64,000 nucleotides of DNA from GM7GCV1 sp965222065 (GTDB lineage Bacteria; Pseudomonadota; Gammaproteobacteria; Pseudomonadales; GM7GCV1): contig OZ244933.1 in NCBI GenBank assembly GCA_965222065.1, positions 744,001 to 808,000 on the forward strand. The letters run 5' to 3'. Below are positions 1 to 8,151 of this stretch, piece after piece (position 1 is the first letter of the stretch; each line of letters begins with the position of its first letter). The translations under genes and the position numbers were made by a program. The notes beneath the pieces were generated by a model. That model was given only the letters and a program-made list of their open reading frames with translations, did not search any database and was not told the DNA's origin.

Positions 1-1650
1 GCGACTGGATAGCTCATCGCCAACCCGAAGGCTGCCACTGACCAATTGCCCCTGATGCAGGTGGTGTCCACTCTGCTTTTGACAATCGATAACTTCAAAG
101 CGGGCCTGACCTGATTCAAGGACGCCGGAATCACCAACCTGGCCACCGGACTCCGCATAAAAAGCGGTTCGATCCAGCACCACCATGCCCGACTGACCTT
201 CTTCCAGTTGATCGACTTCTTTACCATCCAGCAACAGGGCAATCACCTTGCCTTCCGACTCGGTCCCTTCGTAACCAGCAAAAGAGGTTTCGCCCTCACG
301 CTCAAATCGGGTGCTGTAATCCACACCGAATTTACTGGCATCCTGCGATTTCTTTCTCTGCTCGGCCATACAACGATCAAAGCCTTTCATGTCCAGAGTC
401 AGCTCACGTTCGCGGGCAATATCATTGGTCAGGTCTGTCGGAAAGCCGTAGGTATCATGTAATTTGAACACCAGCTCACCAGGTAACTCCCGCGAATCGC
501 CCAGCTCGTCAATGGCCGATTCCAGTACCGCCAGACCGGTATCCAGCGTGCGGGCAAACTGTTCTTCTTCGGCTTCCAGGGCGCGCTGGACATGCCCGGC
601 CTTTTCGGCCAGTTCCGGGTAAGCCTCACCCATTTCAGCCACCAGGGCAGGAACCAGTTTGCCAAAGAACAGACTGTCGCAACCCAGTTTGTTTCCGTGA
701 CGCAATGCCCGGCGAATGATGCGGCGCAGTACGTAACCCCTGCCTTCATTGGAAGGCAATACGCCATCCACAATCAGGAAGGCACAAGAGCGAATATGAT
801 CGGCAATCACGCGCAGGGATTTATTATCCAGGTCCCGGGTATCTGTTACCTCGGCCGCTGCCTTGAGCAGATTCTGGAAAAGATCAATCTCGTAATTGCT
901 GTGAACATCCTGCTTAACCGCTGCAATGCGCTCCAGACCCATACCGGTATCCACGGAAGGTTTGGGAAGCGGCGCCATTGAACCATCGGCACTGCGATTA
1001 AACTGCATAAACACGATGTTCCAGATTTCGATAAAACGATCACCGTCCTCTTCGGGCGATCCCGGCGGACCACCCCAGATATGCTCACCGTGATCGTAAA
1101 AAATCTCGGTACAGGGACCGCAGGGGCCTGTGTCGCCCATGGCCCAGAAGTTGTCCGATGCGTATTTGGCGCCCTTGTTGTCGCCAATACGAATAATTTT
1201 TGTCTCGGGAAGACCTATTTCCTTATTCCAGATGCCATAGGCTTCGTCATCATCGGCGTAAACCGTGACCAGCAGCTTCTCTTCAGGAATGCCCATCCAC
1301 TCTTTGGAAGTCAGAAATTCCCAGCCAAAATGAATGGCATCTTTTTTGAAATAATCGCCAAAGCTGAAATTACCCAGCATTTCAAAAAATGTGTGGTGAC
1401 GCGCGGTATACCCCACATTTTCCAGATCGTTATGTTTGCCCCCGGCACGCACACATCGCTGGGAGCTGGTGGCACGCGTATACGGGCGTTTTTCGGCACC
1501 CAGGAATACATCCTTGAACTGCACCATGCCTGCGTTGGTAAACAGCAGTGTTGGGTCGTTACCGGGCACAAGTGAGCTCGAGGGAACAATTTCGTGCCCC
1601 TTGCTTTTGAAAAAATTTAGGAAGGCGGAGCGAATATCAGCGCTTTTCAT
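1..1650 (-). CDS. alaS: Alanyl-tRNA synthetase, 3' part outside the window
   Basis: AlaRS charges tRNA-Ala with alanine in the cytoplasm and edits mischarged serine or glycine. 550 N-terminal codons are present and the frame is still open at base 1, so roughly the last third (rest of the editing region and the C-Ala domain) lies outside. The class II core is clear: RHHTFFEMLGNFSFGDYF near residue 70, GDTGPCGPCTEI near 180, GMGLERIAAV near 240 and LPSNEGRGYVLRRIIRRA near 310. The ATG at 1650 starts MKSADIRSAFLNFF, the standard family N-terminus. It follows the HIT-protein gene on the same strand after 84 bases. Neighbouring recX often lies upstream of alaS in gammaproteobacteria, but here they are separated. 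Confidence 0.97.
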   Translation of the reverse strand, partial: MKSADIRSAFLNFFKSKGHEIVPSSSLVPGNDPTLLFTNAGMVQFKDVFLGAEKRPYTRATSSQRCVRAGGKHNDLENVGYTARHHTFFEMLGNFSFGDYFKKDAIHFGWEFLTSKEWMGIPEEKLLVTVYADDDEAYGIWNKEIGLPETKIIRIGDNKGAKYASDNFWAMGDTGPCGPCTEIFYDHGEHIWGGPPGSPEEDGDRFIEIWNIVFMQFNRSADGSMAPLPKPSVDTGMGLERIAAVKQDVHSNYEIDLFQNLLKAAAEVTDTRDLDNKSLRVIADHIRSCAFLIVDGVLPSNEGRGYVLRRIIRRALRHGNKLGCDSLFFGKLVPALVAEMGEAYPELAEKAGHVQRALEAEEEQFARTLDTGLAVLESAIDELGDSRELPGELVFKLHDTYGFPTDLTNDIARERELTLDMKGFDRCMAEQRKKSQDASKFGVDYSTRFEREGETSFAGYEGTESEGKVIALLLDGKEVDQLEEGQSGMVVLDRTAFYAESGGQVGDSGVLESGQARFEVIDCQKQSGHHLHQGQLVSGSLRVGDELSSR

Positions 1651-1734
1651 TCGATATGGTTAAAACTGGTGAATTAGTAAGGGTAAGTCTTTGTTATTTT
1701 TGATCTTTATTCAAATCAAATTTCTACATGAGTC

Positions 1735-2085
1735 TCAAAAGTCCAGACTATCTTCGGTATATTTTTTATTACCCATAATATGCATGTGCAAATGGAACAC
1801 CGTTTGCCCTGCCCCTTCGCCATTGTTGATAATCAAGCGAAACGCATCACCGATACCCAACTGCTTGGCGACTTTTGCCGCAACCAGCAATAAATGTCCA
1901 AGAAGTTCCTGATGCTCGGGTTTTGCATCGACCAGTCTGGGTATTTCTTCCCTGGGGATTAGCAGCACATGTGTCGGTGCTTTGGGCTGTATGTCTTTAA
2001 TGGCAATGCAGCGATCATCTTCGTACAAAATATCCGAAGGAATCTCACGATTGATGATTTTTGTAAATATGCTGGGTTCACTCAT
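1735..2085 (-). CDS. hinT: HIT family purine-nucleoside phosphoramidase (HinT-like)
   Basis: 116 residues, the usual length for HinT. These small cytosolic dimers hydrolyse nucleoside 5'-phosphoramidates and acyl-adenylates. The family signature is seen as HLHMH at residues 98-102, preceded by the nucleotide-contacting stretch LIINNGEGAGQTVFH. The N-terminus SIFTKIINREIPSDILYED is typical. It starts 16 bases after the Trm112-like gene and precedes alaS, so the three leftward genes probably form one transcript. The role in this organism is not shown by context; the family assignment is firm, the substrate is not. Confidence 0.88.
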   Translation of the reverse strand: MSEPSIFTKIINREIPSDILYEDDRCIAIKDIQPKAPTHVLLIPREEIPRLVDAKPEHQELLGHLLLVAAKVAKQLGIGDAFRLIINNGEGAGQTVFHLHMHIMGNKKYTEDSLDF

Positions 2086-2101
2086 GGCTTTACTTTAGTT
2101 T

Positions 2102-2314
2102 TTACTTGGAAAAATCAGACCCCTGGTTGGTTTTTAGCTGTTCCTCCGCGGTCAACTTCCGGGCTTCTGACTCCAGCATCACGGGGATACCGTCCCGAAT
2201 GGGATAGGCCAGGCCGCTGGCACGACAAACAAGCTCGGAGCGCTCCCGATCATATTCAAGCGGGGCTTTGCTGACCGGGCAAACCAGCATGGCAAGCAGT
2301 TGTTTATCAAGCAT
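2102..2314 (-). CDS. Trm112 family protein (YcaR-like)
   Basis: A 70-residue protein beginning MLDKQLLAMLVCPVSKAPL. Trm112/YcaR proteins are small zinc-ribbon-like proteins; eukaryotic and archaeal members activate methyltransferases, while the bacterial role is poorly defined. The start at 2314 is preferred because AAGG lies 8 bases upstream and the family begins at this methionine. An upstream in-frame start at 2362 would add 16 unrelated residues. Only one of the usual cysteine pair positions keeps a clear CP motif (LVCPVSK), with a single second Cys in ELVCRASG. It is the first gene of the leftward Trm112-hinT-alaS group. Confidence 0.82.
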   Translation of the reverse strand: MLDKQLLAMLVCPVSKAPLEYDRERSELVCRASGLAYPIRDGIPVMLESEARKLTAEEQLKTNQGSDFSK

Positions 2315-2479
2315 AACGCTGACCTTGTCCTGTTCCTGAAGGGTTGTCGCGAAAGTTGGCAATTCTACGCTATCACCTGTATTTATGCAGCCTGAACAGG
2401 TAACCGGTTTTTATTTCTGCACTGGCAGTTAACCAACACTCCGACTATAGTCTGAATACTGAATAAACAACGACATATC

Positions 2480-3334
2480 ATGGTAAATCCGGACGACAGA
2501 TCTCAACCGTCTGCGCCAGAAAACGTGCCAGACCTTTCAACCAGCCCAGTTCGCAACATGCGTGTCAGCCTGATACAAACCGATCTGGCCTGGCATGACC
2601 CTGAGCAAAACCGGGCAAATCTTGCCAATTTGATCCAGCCCTTGCGGGGTAAAACCGAACTGGTCGTTTTACCGGAAATGTTTACCTCGGGCTTTACCAT
2701 GCACCCGGAAGAACTCAGCGAAAGTGACAATCCCGGTATAACGGGCCAATGGATGCTGGATCTTGCAGAAAAATGCCGATGTGCCATCACCGGCAGTATT
2801 GCCGCACGTCACCCCGACGGCTCTCACACCAACCGCCTGCTTTTTGCCCGGCACGACGGCACTATTGAGTTTTATGATAAATGGCATTTGTTCCGAATGA
2901 GCGGCGAGCATGAGCGCTACCGTCCAGGGGACAAGCGGGTGGTCATTAATTACCTGGACTGGAAAATATTGCTGACCACCTGTTATGACCTGCGCTTCCC
3001 GGTATTTTGCCGAAACCAGAACGATTATGACCTGATGCTTTGTGTCGCCAACTGGCCCGCGGCCAGAAGGCAGCCCTGGCGCATATTGCTACAGGCCCGG
3101 GCGGTGGAAAACCTGGCCTATGTTGTAGGAGTCAATCGCATTGGCACAGATGGTAATGGCCTTGACTATGCAGGCGATTCCCTGCTGGTGGACTTCAAGG
3201 GTAACCTGCTGATTGATGACGAACCCAATACGGCTTTTGTCGAAACCGGTCAACTGGATGCGGAAGCCCTGCATGAATTTAAAACCAAATTTCCCGCCTG
3301 GCAGGATGCGGATGAATTTGAGATCAAGCTTTAA
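2480..3334 (+). CDS. Carbon-nitrogen hydrolase, omega-amidase (YafV/Nit2-like)
   Basis: A nitrilase-superfamily amidase of 284 residues. The Glu-Lys-Cys triad is visible: E66 in LPEMFTSGF, K134 in FYDKWHLFRM, and C168 in TTCYDLRFPVF. The sequence around them matches the omega-amidase/YafV branch, which hydrolyses alpha-ketoglutaramate or ketosuccinamate in the methionine-salvage/glutamine transaminase route. The first 26 residues (Ser/Pro-rich) precede the conserved start of the domain at MRVSLIQTDL. The true start could therefore be the ATG at 2558; neither has a strong ribosome-binding site. It stands alone, divergent from the Trm112 gene, and runs into a repeat cluster immediately after its stop. 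Confidence 0.88.
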   Translation: MVNPDDRSQPSAPENVPDLSTSPVRNMRVSLIQTDLAWHDPEQNRANLANLIQPLRGKTELVVLPEMFTSGFTMHPEELSESDNPGITGQWMLDLAEKCRCAITGSIAARHPDGSHTNRLLFARHDGTIEFYDKWHLFRMSGEHERYRPGDKRVVINYLDWKILLTTCYDLRFPVFCRNQNDYDLMLCVANWPAARRQPWRILLQARAVENLAYVVGVNRIGTDGNGLDYAGDSLLVDFKGNLLIDDEPNTAFVETGQLDAEALHEFKTKFPAWQDADEFEIKL

Positions 3335-3430
3335 TAATTCGGTGTCAGACCTGTAATAAAAGAAAATTATTACTCACGGGGTCAGAGTAATTATTTACTC
3401 TGACCCCATTTTTCTCTGACCCCATTTTTC
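3335..3430. repeat. Intergenic palindromic repeat cluster (two repeat types)
   Basis: Directly after the amidase stop lies TTCGGTGTCAGACCTGTAAT (3338-3357). The same bases occur in the left arm of the inverted repeat at 62908-62997. Then comes a perfect hairpin with 13-base arms, GGGGTCAGAGTAA (3378-3390) and TTACTCTGACCCC (3395-3407), with loop TTAT. A further partial copy CTCTGACCCC follows at 3414-3423. The whole 96-base gap between the convergent amidase and recX genes is repeat sequence. Such repeats are typical of REP-like elements mobilised in trans by Y1 (RAYT-type) transposases; that link is inference, since no transposase is in the window. Confidence 0.85.
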
Positions 3431-3876
3431 TAATCAAAAAGCTTGTAACAGATGTCGTTGGGAAAACCACGACTGGCAATAAAGCGTTGTCGTTTTTGTC
3501 GCTCCTTAAAATCAGCAGGCGGTTCTATGCCAAATTTCCGTTCCAGCGCTTCCCGGGCCAGGTCATGCCAGTGTTCGGCATAGGCTTCCATCTGTTCCGA
3601 GATCGCATCAGATGCGATGCCTTTGTTGCGAAGTTCATAGGTAATCTTTAAGGGACCCTGGCCACGATTAATTCGGGCGCTGACAAAACTTTCCAGAAAG
3701 CGCTGATCTGACTGCAATCCTTCATCGGCAAGATCGTCCAATACCTGCTCAACCACGTCCATTTCGAAGCGCGTACCGAGCTTGTTTTCCAGTTCCTGGC
3801 GTGACTGTTCTCGCCGGGCCAGCATATTCATGGCCGACAGCCGTGCGCGGTTATAGTCTTGCTTCTCCTCGCTCAT
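3430..3876 (-). CDS. recX: RecX regulatory protein
   Basis: RecX binds the RecA filament and inhibits strand exchange and co-protease activity. The 148-residue protein is all-helical and built of three-helix repeats, seen here as REQSRQELENKL, QVLDDLADEGLQSDQRFLESFVSARI and GPLKITYELRNKGI. Length and motifs match the proteobacterial family. It usually lies directly behind recA, but here the gene before it is a DUF4126 membrane protein whose stop codon abuts the recX start. No recA is in this window. Its 3' end touches the palindromic repeat cluster. Confidence 0.93.
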   Translation of the reverse strand: MSEEKQDYNRARLSAMNMLARREQSRQELENKLGTRFEMDVVEQVLDDLADEGLQSDQRFLESFVSARINRGQGPLKITYELRNKGIASDAISEQMEAYAEHWHDLAREALERKFGIEPPADFKERQKRQRFIASRGFPNDICYKLFD

Positions 3877-4548
3877 CTATAAAGGATCAGGCTTGTGTGG
3901 CAGATGAATCACACGGGCATCATCGGGCGAGAGCGGCTCCGGCTTTTCCCCGCCAAAAAAAGCGGCCAACTTCTGGAATAAAAAGCGTATCGCCCGCCAA
4001 AGCCTGGGAAGAAGCCAAACCAGAACAAGAATAAATACAACCAAAAGCACCAGATACAACCAGGGATGATTGAGCATAAGCCAGATGCCTAAAAACACGG
4101 CCACATCCTCCACCACCGAGGCGGTCCAGTTACTGAAAGGCTCAGGGCTGGTATTGATGAGCACGCGTGTTCCGGATTTGGTGGCATGACTGGCCGCTGC
4201 CAGGCTACCCCCAACCAGGCCCGCCGCCAGTTGCAGTGCAGCACTCTGGTCTCCCATCATGCCGGAAGCCAGCAGTGCGCCGGCGGGCAGACGAATAAAG
4301 GTATGAATGGCATCCCAGCCGGTGTCAACGCCGGGCACTTTGTCCGCTGTGAACTGGGCAAAGTACATAATCCCCGCCGCCATAATGACGATGGGATCCT
4401 GGATAATTTCCAGGCGTTCGGGAAGGTCTGCATAGCCTGTTGCACCCGCCAGTCCAAGGGCCAGGACAGCTGCATACAGGTTAATTCCGCTGGCCCAGCC
4501 AACGCCAAGGGTGAGTGCAATTAAACCAGCAAGTTGATTAACGTCCAT
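3877..4548 (-). CDS. DUF4126 integral membrane protein
   Basis: A 223-residue inner-membrane protein of the DUF4126 family, with no established function. Visible hydrophobic segments lie near residues 7-34 (ALTLGVGWASGINLYAAVLALGL), 52-70, 103-120 and 160-186. A basic/proline-rich cytoplasmic-looking tail ends PHKPDPL. The Gly-rich N-terminus (GVGWASGINLY) and the PGVDTGWDAIHTFIR loop are family hallmarks. Its stop abuts the recX start, so the two are probably co-transcribed. Upstream it is separated from der by a palindromic repeat. Confidence 0.85.
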   Translation of the reverse strand: MDVNQLAGLIALTLGVGWASGINLYAAVLALGLAGATGYADLPERLEIIQDPIVIMAAGIMYFAQFTADKVPGVDTGWDAIHTFIRLPAGALLASGMMGDQSAALQLAAGLVGGSLAAASHATKSGTRVLINTSPEPFSNWTASVVEDVAVFLGIWLMLNHPWLYLVLLVVFILVLVWLLPRLWRAIRFLFQKLAAFFGGEKPEPLSPDDARVIHLPHKPDPL

Positions 4549-4602
4549 GGGGGTTTGCCCTTAACAAGATTTTATAATCCTGCCACAAACAGTAGTAAAT
4601 TT

Positions 4603-4646
4603 GGGGTCAGAGTAAAAGCCCGAAAGCAGGCTTTTACTCTGACCCC
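4603..4646. repeat. Perfect inverted repeat, GGGGTCAGAGTAAAA type
   Basis: Two 18-base arms, GGGGTCAGAGTAAAAGCC (4603-4620) and its exact reverse complement (4629-4646), enclose the loop CGAAAGCA. It lies six bases beyond the der stop codon and 54 bases before the DUF4126 gene. It shares its outer 13 bases with the hairpin at 3378-3407. It may also act as a transcript-stabilising or terminating hairpin behind der, but no clear run of T follows. Confidence 0.88.
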
Positions 4647-4652
4647 GTATTT

Positions 4653-6044
4653 CTATTTCTTTTTCTTGACGTGTTTCATCATGCGCCTTTTTTTGCTTAT
4701 CTGGCGCTGTGTCAGTTTGTTCTTTTTACCTTCAAACGGGTTTTGTCCCGAGCGAAATTCCAGTTTTACCGGTGTACCGTGGAGTCCCAGGACGTCACGG
4801 AATTTCTTTTCCAGGTAACGAACGTAATGCCCGGGAATATCTTTTACCTGATTGCCATGAATAACAATAATGGGCGGGTTGTGACCTCCAGTATGGGCGT
4901 AACGAAGTTTTATTCGCCGGCCTCTTACAAGAGGCAATGGATGCTCTGATATCGCGTCCTCCAGAATTCGGGTCAAACGGGACGTCGACATGCTATGTGT
5001 CGCACTTTCGTAAGCTTTGTGAATCGAGTCATACAGGTGACCGACGCCGGTGCCATGCAATGCCGAAATAAAATGCACATCGGCAAAATCGATAAAGCGC
5101 AAACGGCGATCCAGTTCAGTTTTCACCCAGACGCGATCATCCGGATCCATCCCGTCCCACTTATTCAGTGCAACTACCAGTGCCCTGCCCGATTCAATGA
5201 CCTGTCCCATCAGGTGCAAATCCTGATCGACAACTCCTTCCTGGGCATCCATTAACAGGATCACGACATTGGCGTCCTCAATGGCCTGGAGCGTTTTAAC
5301 AATGGAAAACTTTTCCACCGCCAGTTTGATGTTTTTCCGACGTCTGATCCCCGCTGTATCAATGAGCGTGTAATGCTCACCATTGCGCTCATAATCAATA
5401 TAGACACTGTCCCGGGTGGTACCTGGCTGGTCATAGACAACGACCCGGTCTTCCCCCAGAAGACGGTTTACCAGGGTGGATTTGCCCACATTGGGCCGGC
5501 CGATCACGGCAATACGGATGCCGGCATGCTCGGAGGGCTCAATCGGTGAGATTTCAGGAAAGCTGCTGGCGACTTCTTCCGCCAGCTGTTTAACACCGCG
5601 GCCGTGGCTGGCACTGATCTGGTACACATCACCGAGTCCCAACCGGTAGAACTCGCCAATAATCATATTGGCATCCACACCATCTACCTTGTTGGCCGCC
5701 AAAAACACCTTGTCTTTCTTTTTGCGCAGCTCCGTAGCAAGTCGCTCGTCAGCAGAAGTCAGCCCTTCGCGCGCATCAACCAAAAAGATCACGGCATCGG
5801 CTTCATCGATTGCCTTGAGAGACTGTTCTGCCATCGCCTCTTCAATGCCCTCTTCATAACCGGTAATACCGCCGGTGTCGATAAGGATACAGCGGGTTTC
5901 CCCGAGTGTTGCCTCGCCATATTTACGGTCACGTGTCAGGCCGGCAAAGTCCGCCACCAGGGCTTCCCGGGTGCGAGTCAGACGATTAAACAAAGTGGAC
6001 TTGCCGACATTCGGACGGCCGACAAGCGCGATAACAGGAATCAT
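4653..6044 (-). CDS. der: Ribosome-associated GTPase Der (EngA)
   Basis: Der is an essential double-GTPase needed for 50S subunit maturation. The 463 residues show two complete G domains. The first has GRPNVGKS at residues 9-16, then DTGG and NKVD. The second has a repeat GRPNVGKS near residue 182, DTAGIRRR and NKWD. A C-terminal KH-like domain is followed by a very basic tail (KKKNKLTQRQISKKRRMMKHVKKKK region). Length and arrangement are standard. It follows bamB after a 17-base gap, as in Pseudomonas and E. coli. Confidence 0.98.
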   Translation of the reverse strand: MIPVIALVGRPNVGKSTLFNRLTRTREALVADFAGLTRDRKYGEATLGETRCILIDTGGITGYEEGIEEAMAEQSLKAIDEADAVIFLVDAREGLTSADERLATELRKKKDKVFLAANKVDGVDANMIIGEFYRLGLGDVYQISASHGRGVKQLAEEVASSFPEISPIEPSEHAGIRIAVIGRPNVGKSTLVNRLLGEDRVVVYDQPGTTRDSVYIDYERNGEHYTLIDTAGIRRRKNIKLAVEKFSIVKTLQAIEDANVVILLMDAQEGVVDQDLHLMGQVIESGRALVVALNKWDGMDPDDRVWVKTELDRRLRFIDFADVHFISALHGTGVGHLYDSIHKAYESATHSMSTSRLTRILEDAISEHPLPLVRGRRIKLRYAHTGGHNPPIIVIHGNQVKDIPGHYVRYLEKKFRDVLGLHGTPVKLEFRSGQNPFEGKKNKLTQRQISKKRRMMKHVKKKK

Positions 6045-6061
6045 GTAATTTAACTTGGGCG

Positions 6062-7252
6062 TTAGTCGAGCTCGGTCACACTATACGCGGAAATATTGCC
6101 GGAGTTACCCAATACGATGAACTGGTCGTTATACAGTATGGTTGGGGATCTTACGCCCGAGCGATCGACCCTGACCCGGCCGACGGTCTCGCCAGTACGG
6201 CGACTCAGGAAATGCAGATAACCTTCATAGTCGGCAAAAGCTACGTAGGAGCTTGTTGTTACCGACTGGTTGAGACTTCGGTAAGCGTACTCGTCTGTCG
6301 ACCAGAATTCAGTGCCGTCTGTGGCGTTAAACGCTCTCACGGTGCCATCGGCCTCAGTAATCACCAGACTGCCGGCAAATGCACTGGGACCCACGGTACT
6401 GGACGCATCCTGAAACCAGACAGGCTGGCCATTGGTCGGGTTAATCGCCATCAGGCCGCCCTGATAGGACACCGCATACAATCTTCCACTGTGATAAAGA
6501 GGTATGCCATCAATGTCTACCATTCGCTCCAGGTCAGTTTGCCCCTCAGGAACAGCGACCCTCGCATCCCAGATTTGAATGCCATCGTTAACACTAAAAG
6601 CAGAAATCTTGCCATTATCCTGGGCAACAAACACCACTTGCAGACCGGCAAAATTCACACCGGGCAGGCTGTCGACAATCAACGGAGGCGCATTACCTCT
6701 CACAGAGAGAAGTGGCAATGTGGAAGCAGAAAGCCACAACTCGGAACCGTCACTGGCATCCAGTCCGCGAATTTTGCCGTCAATGCTAACCACAATTACA
6801 ACATTACCGTTGGTTGCCGGTGCCGCTAAAACTTCACTGCTGACACGGGTTCGCCAAAGCTCACTGCCATCTTCCTGGCTAAGCGCAATCACGTCACCTT
6901 CGTTGGTTCCAACCAGCACCAGATTACCGCCAGCCCCTGTTGCCCCGGTAATCTCGACGTCGTCCAGATCTTCCTGCCACAGTCGCCTGCCTGTCGTCAG
7001 ATCAATGGCAGTCACCTGACCGGAACGGTCCCCGACAAACATCTGGTCGCCATCAACCGCCGGATACACAACGGGATGAATCTCGTCCGGACCGCTGCCA
7101 ACGTCATGACGCCAGAGACGGTCAACCTCTATTTTGGAATCAACTCTCTGCAGATCAACCGGTTCGTTCAGGTTTTCATCGGATCTGAACATACTGCAGG
7201 AAGCAAGCACCAGAACAAGTGGTACCAGAAGAAGGTGTTTTAAATTGCTCAT
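6062..7252 (-). CDS. bamB: Outer membrane assembly lipoprotein BamB
   Basis: BamB is the beta-propeller lipoprotein of the BAM complex that inserts outer-membrane beta-barrels. The start at 7252 gives MSNLKHLLLVPLVLVLASC, with a lipobox LASC at residues 16-19 and Ser at +2 (outer-membrane sorting). AGGA lies 8 bases upstream; the in-frame ATG at 7267 lacks this. About 396 residues follow with repeated PQQ-type blades (GRRLWQEDL, GSELWRTRV, GSELWLSAS, GIQIWDAR, GQPVWFQD, GTEFWSTD). The order yfgM-bamB-der is the usual gammaproteobacterial one. Confidence 0.97.
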   Translation of the reverse strand: MSNLKHLLLVPLVLVLASCSMFRSDENLNEPVDLQRVDSKIEVDRLWRHDVGSGPDEIHPVVYPAVDGDQMFVGDRSGQVTAIDLTTGRRLWQEDLDDVEITGATGAGGNLVLVGTNEGDVIALSQEDGSELWRTRVSSEVLAAPATNGNVVIVVSIDGKIRGLDASDGSELWLSASTLPLLSVRGNAPPLIVDSLPGVNFAGLQVVFVAQDNGKISAFSVNDGIQIWDARVAVPEGQTDLERMVDIDGIPLYHSGRLYAVSYQGGLMAINPTNGQPVWFQDASSTVGPSAFAGSLVITEADGTVRAFNATDGTEFWSTDEYAYRSLNQSVTTSSYVAFADYEGYLHFLSRRTGETVGRVRVDRSGVRSPTILYNDQFIVLGNSGNISAYSVTELD

Positions 7253-7361
7253 TTCGGGATCCTGCATGCTTCTTGTATTAACGATGATTGCTCTGCCCTA
7301 AAAAACGATTGCCGGGACTATGCTCGACTCGAAAAGGTAATGCCGTGGTAACGGAAAATAA

Positions 7362-8045
7362 TTATTCCTGCATCAGCGCGCCTGCGCCTGACCGCAAATC
7401 ATTCAGTTTTAGCTGTATGGTGTTGATCTGTGAAAGGTTATCTTCTGATATCTGGGCCAGGGCTTCTTCATAGGCACTGATCGCCTGTTCCCTTTGCCCC
7501 AGATCGGCATGGATGTCGCCCCTGGCCGCGGAATACAGTGGTGCAAAATGCTCATTAGCGCCAGAGAGCCGGGCAAGTGCCGCATCCGACTCGCCTAACT
7601 GTGCTTCAACGAGTGCCAAACGGTAATTAACCAGCTGGATATCGGCCTCCGCCTCGGCTCGCTCGGACGCCCACAAAAGTTGCTCCCTGGCTGATTCATA
7701 GTCTCCATGACTGACATGTAAGGCCGCCATGGCAAGGCTGGTCAAAAACGCATAATGCGTATCCGGATATTCCTGAATCAGGCTATTGGCCAGATCATTT
7801 ACTTCGGCAATATCCTGGGCATTTGTCTCTGGCATGCCAGAGACCCGGGCGATTTCCGAACTGACATTGCTATACCTGTCTGAAACAGGCCAGATTTGGC
7901 TGTTCTTGTAGGACTGATAGAGATCAGGCCCGAAAAAGATCGCTGCGCCTACAACAACTGCGCCCAAAATAGCCAGGCCATTTTGCTGGAACCAGTACTT
8001 AATTGCCTCAAGCTGTTCCTTCTCTTCTGAACGAATGTCACTCAC
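7362..8045 (-). CDS. YfgM-family membrane-anchored TPR protein
   Basis: A 227-residue protein with a short cytoplasmic N-terminus, one membrane segment at about residues 25-42 (GLAILGAVVVGAAIFFG) and a periplasmic tetratricopeptide domain. E. coli YfgM binds SecYEG and periplasmic chaperones, an ancillary role in protein export. The start is GTG at 8045, with GGAG about 9 bases upstream. It sits between hisS and bamB exactly as its homologues do, with 94 bases before bamB and 106 after hisS. Confidence 0.9.
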   Translation of the reverse strand: MSDIRSEEKEQLEAIKYWFQQNGLAILGAVVVGAAIFFGPDLYQSYKNSQIWPVSDRYSNVSSEIARVSGMPETNAQDIAEVNDLANSLIQEYPDTHYAFLTSLAMAALHVSHGDYESAREQLLWASERAEAEADIQLVNYRLALVEAQLGESDAALARLSGANEHFAPLYSAARGDIHADLGQREQAISAYEEALAQISEDNLSQINTIQLKLNDLRSGAGALMQE

Positions 8046-8151
8046 TAAAATTTCTCCAAAGGCTAACCTTTGCCGGGTGATAACCCTTTCTTACATTAAC
8101 ATGGCCTGGAACGGCCAGGCCCCTAAAAAAGGCCGCTATGATGCTTGCGCA

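Noticed and set aside
6212..6829. 205-codon open frame on the plus strand inside bamB
   Set aside because: It lies wholly antisense to bamB, has no domain I recognise and no ribosome-binding site; it reflects the codon bias of the real gene.
8103..8121. GGCCTGG / CCAGGCC hairpin between hisS and yfgM-like genes
   Set aside because: A clear stem, but no T-run follows on either strand and it lies before, not after, the hisS transcript unit boundary; not called a terminator.
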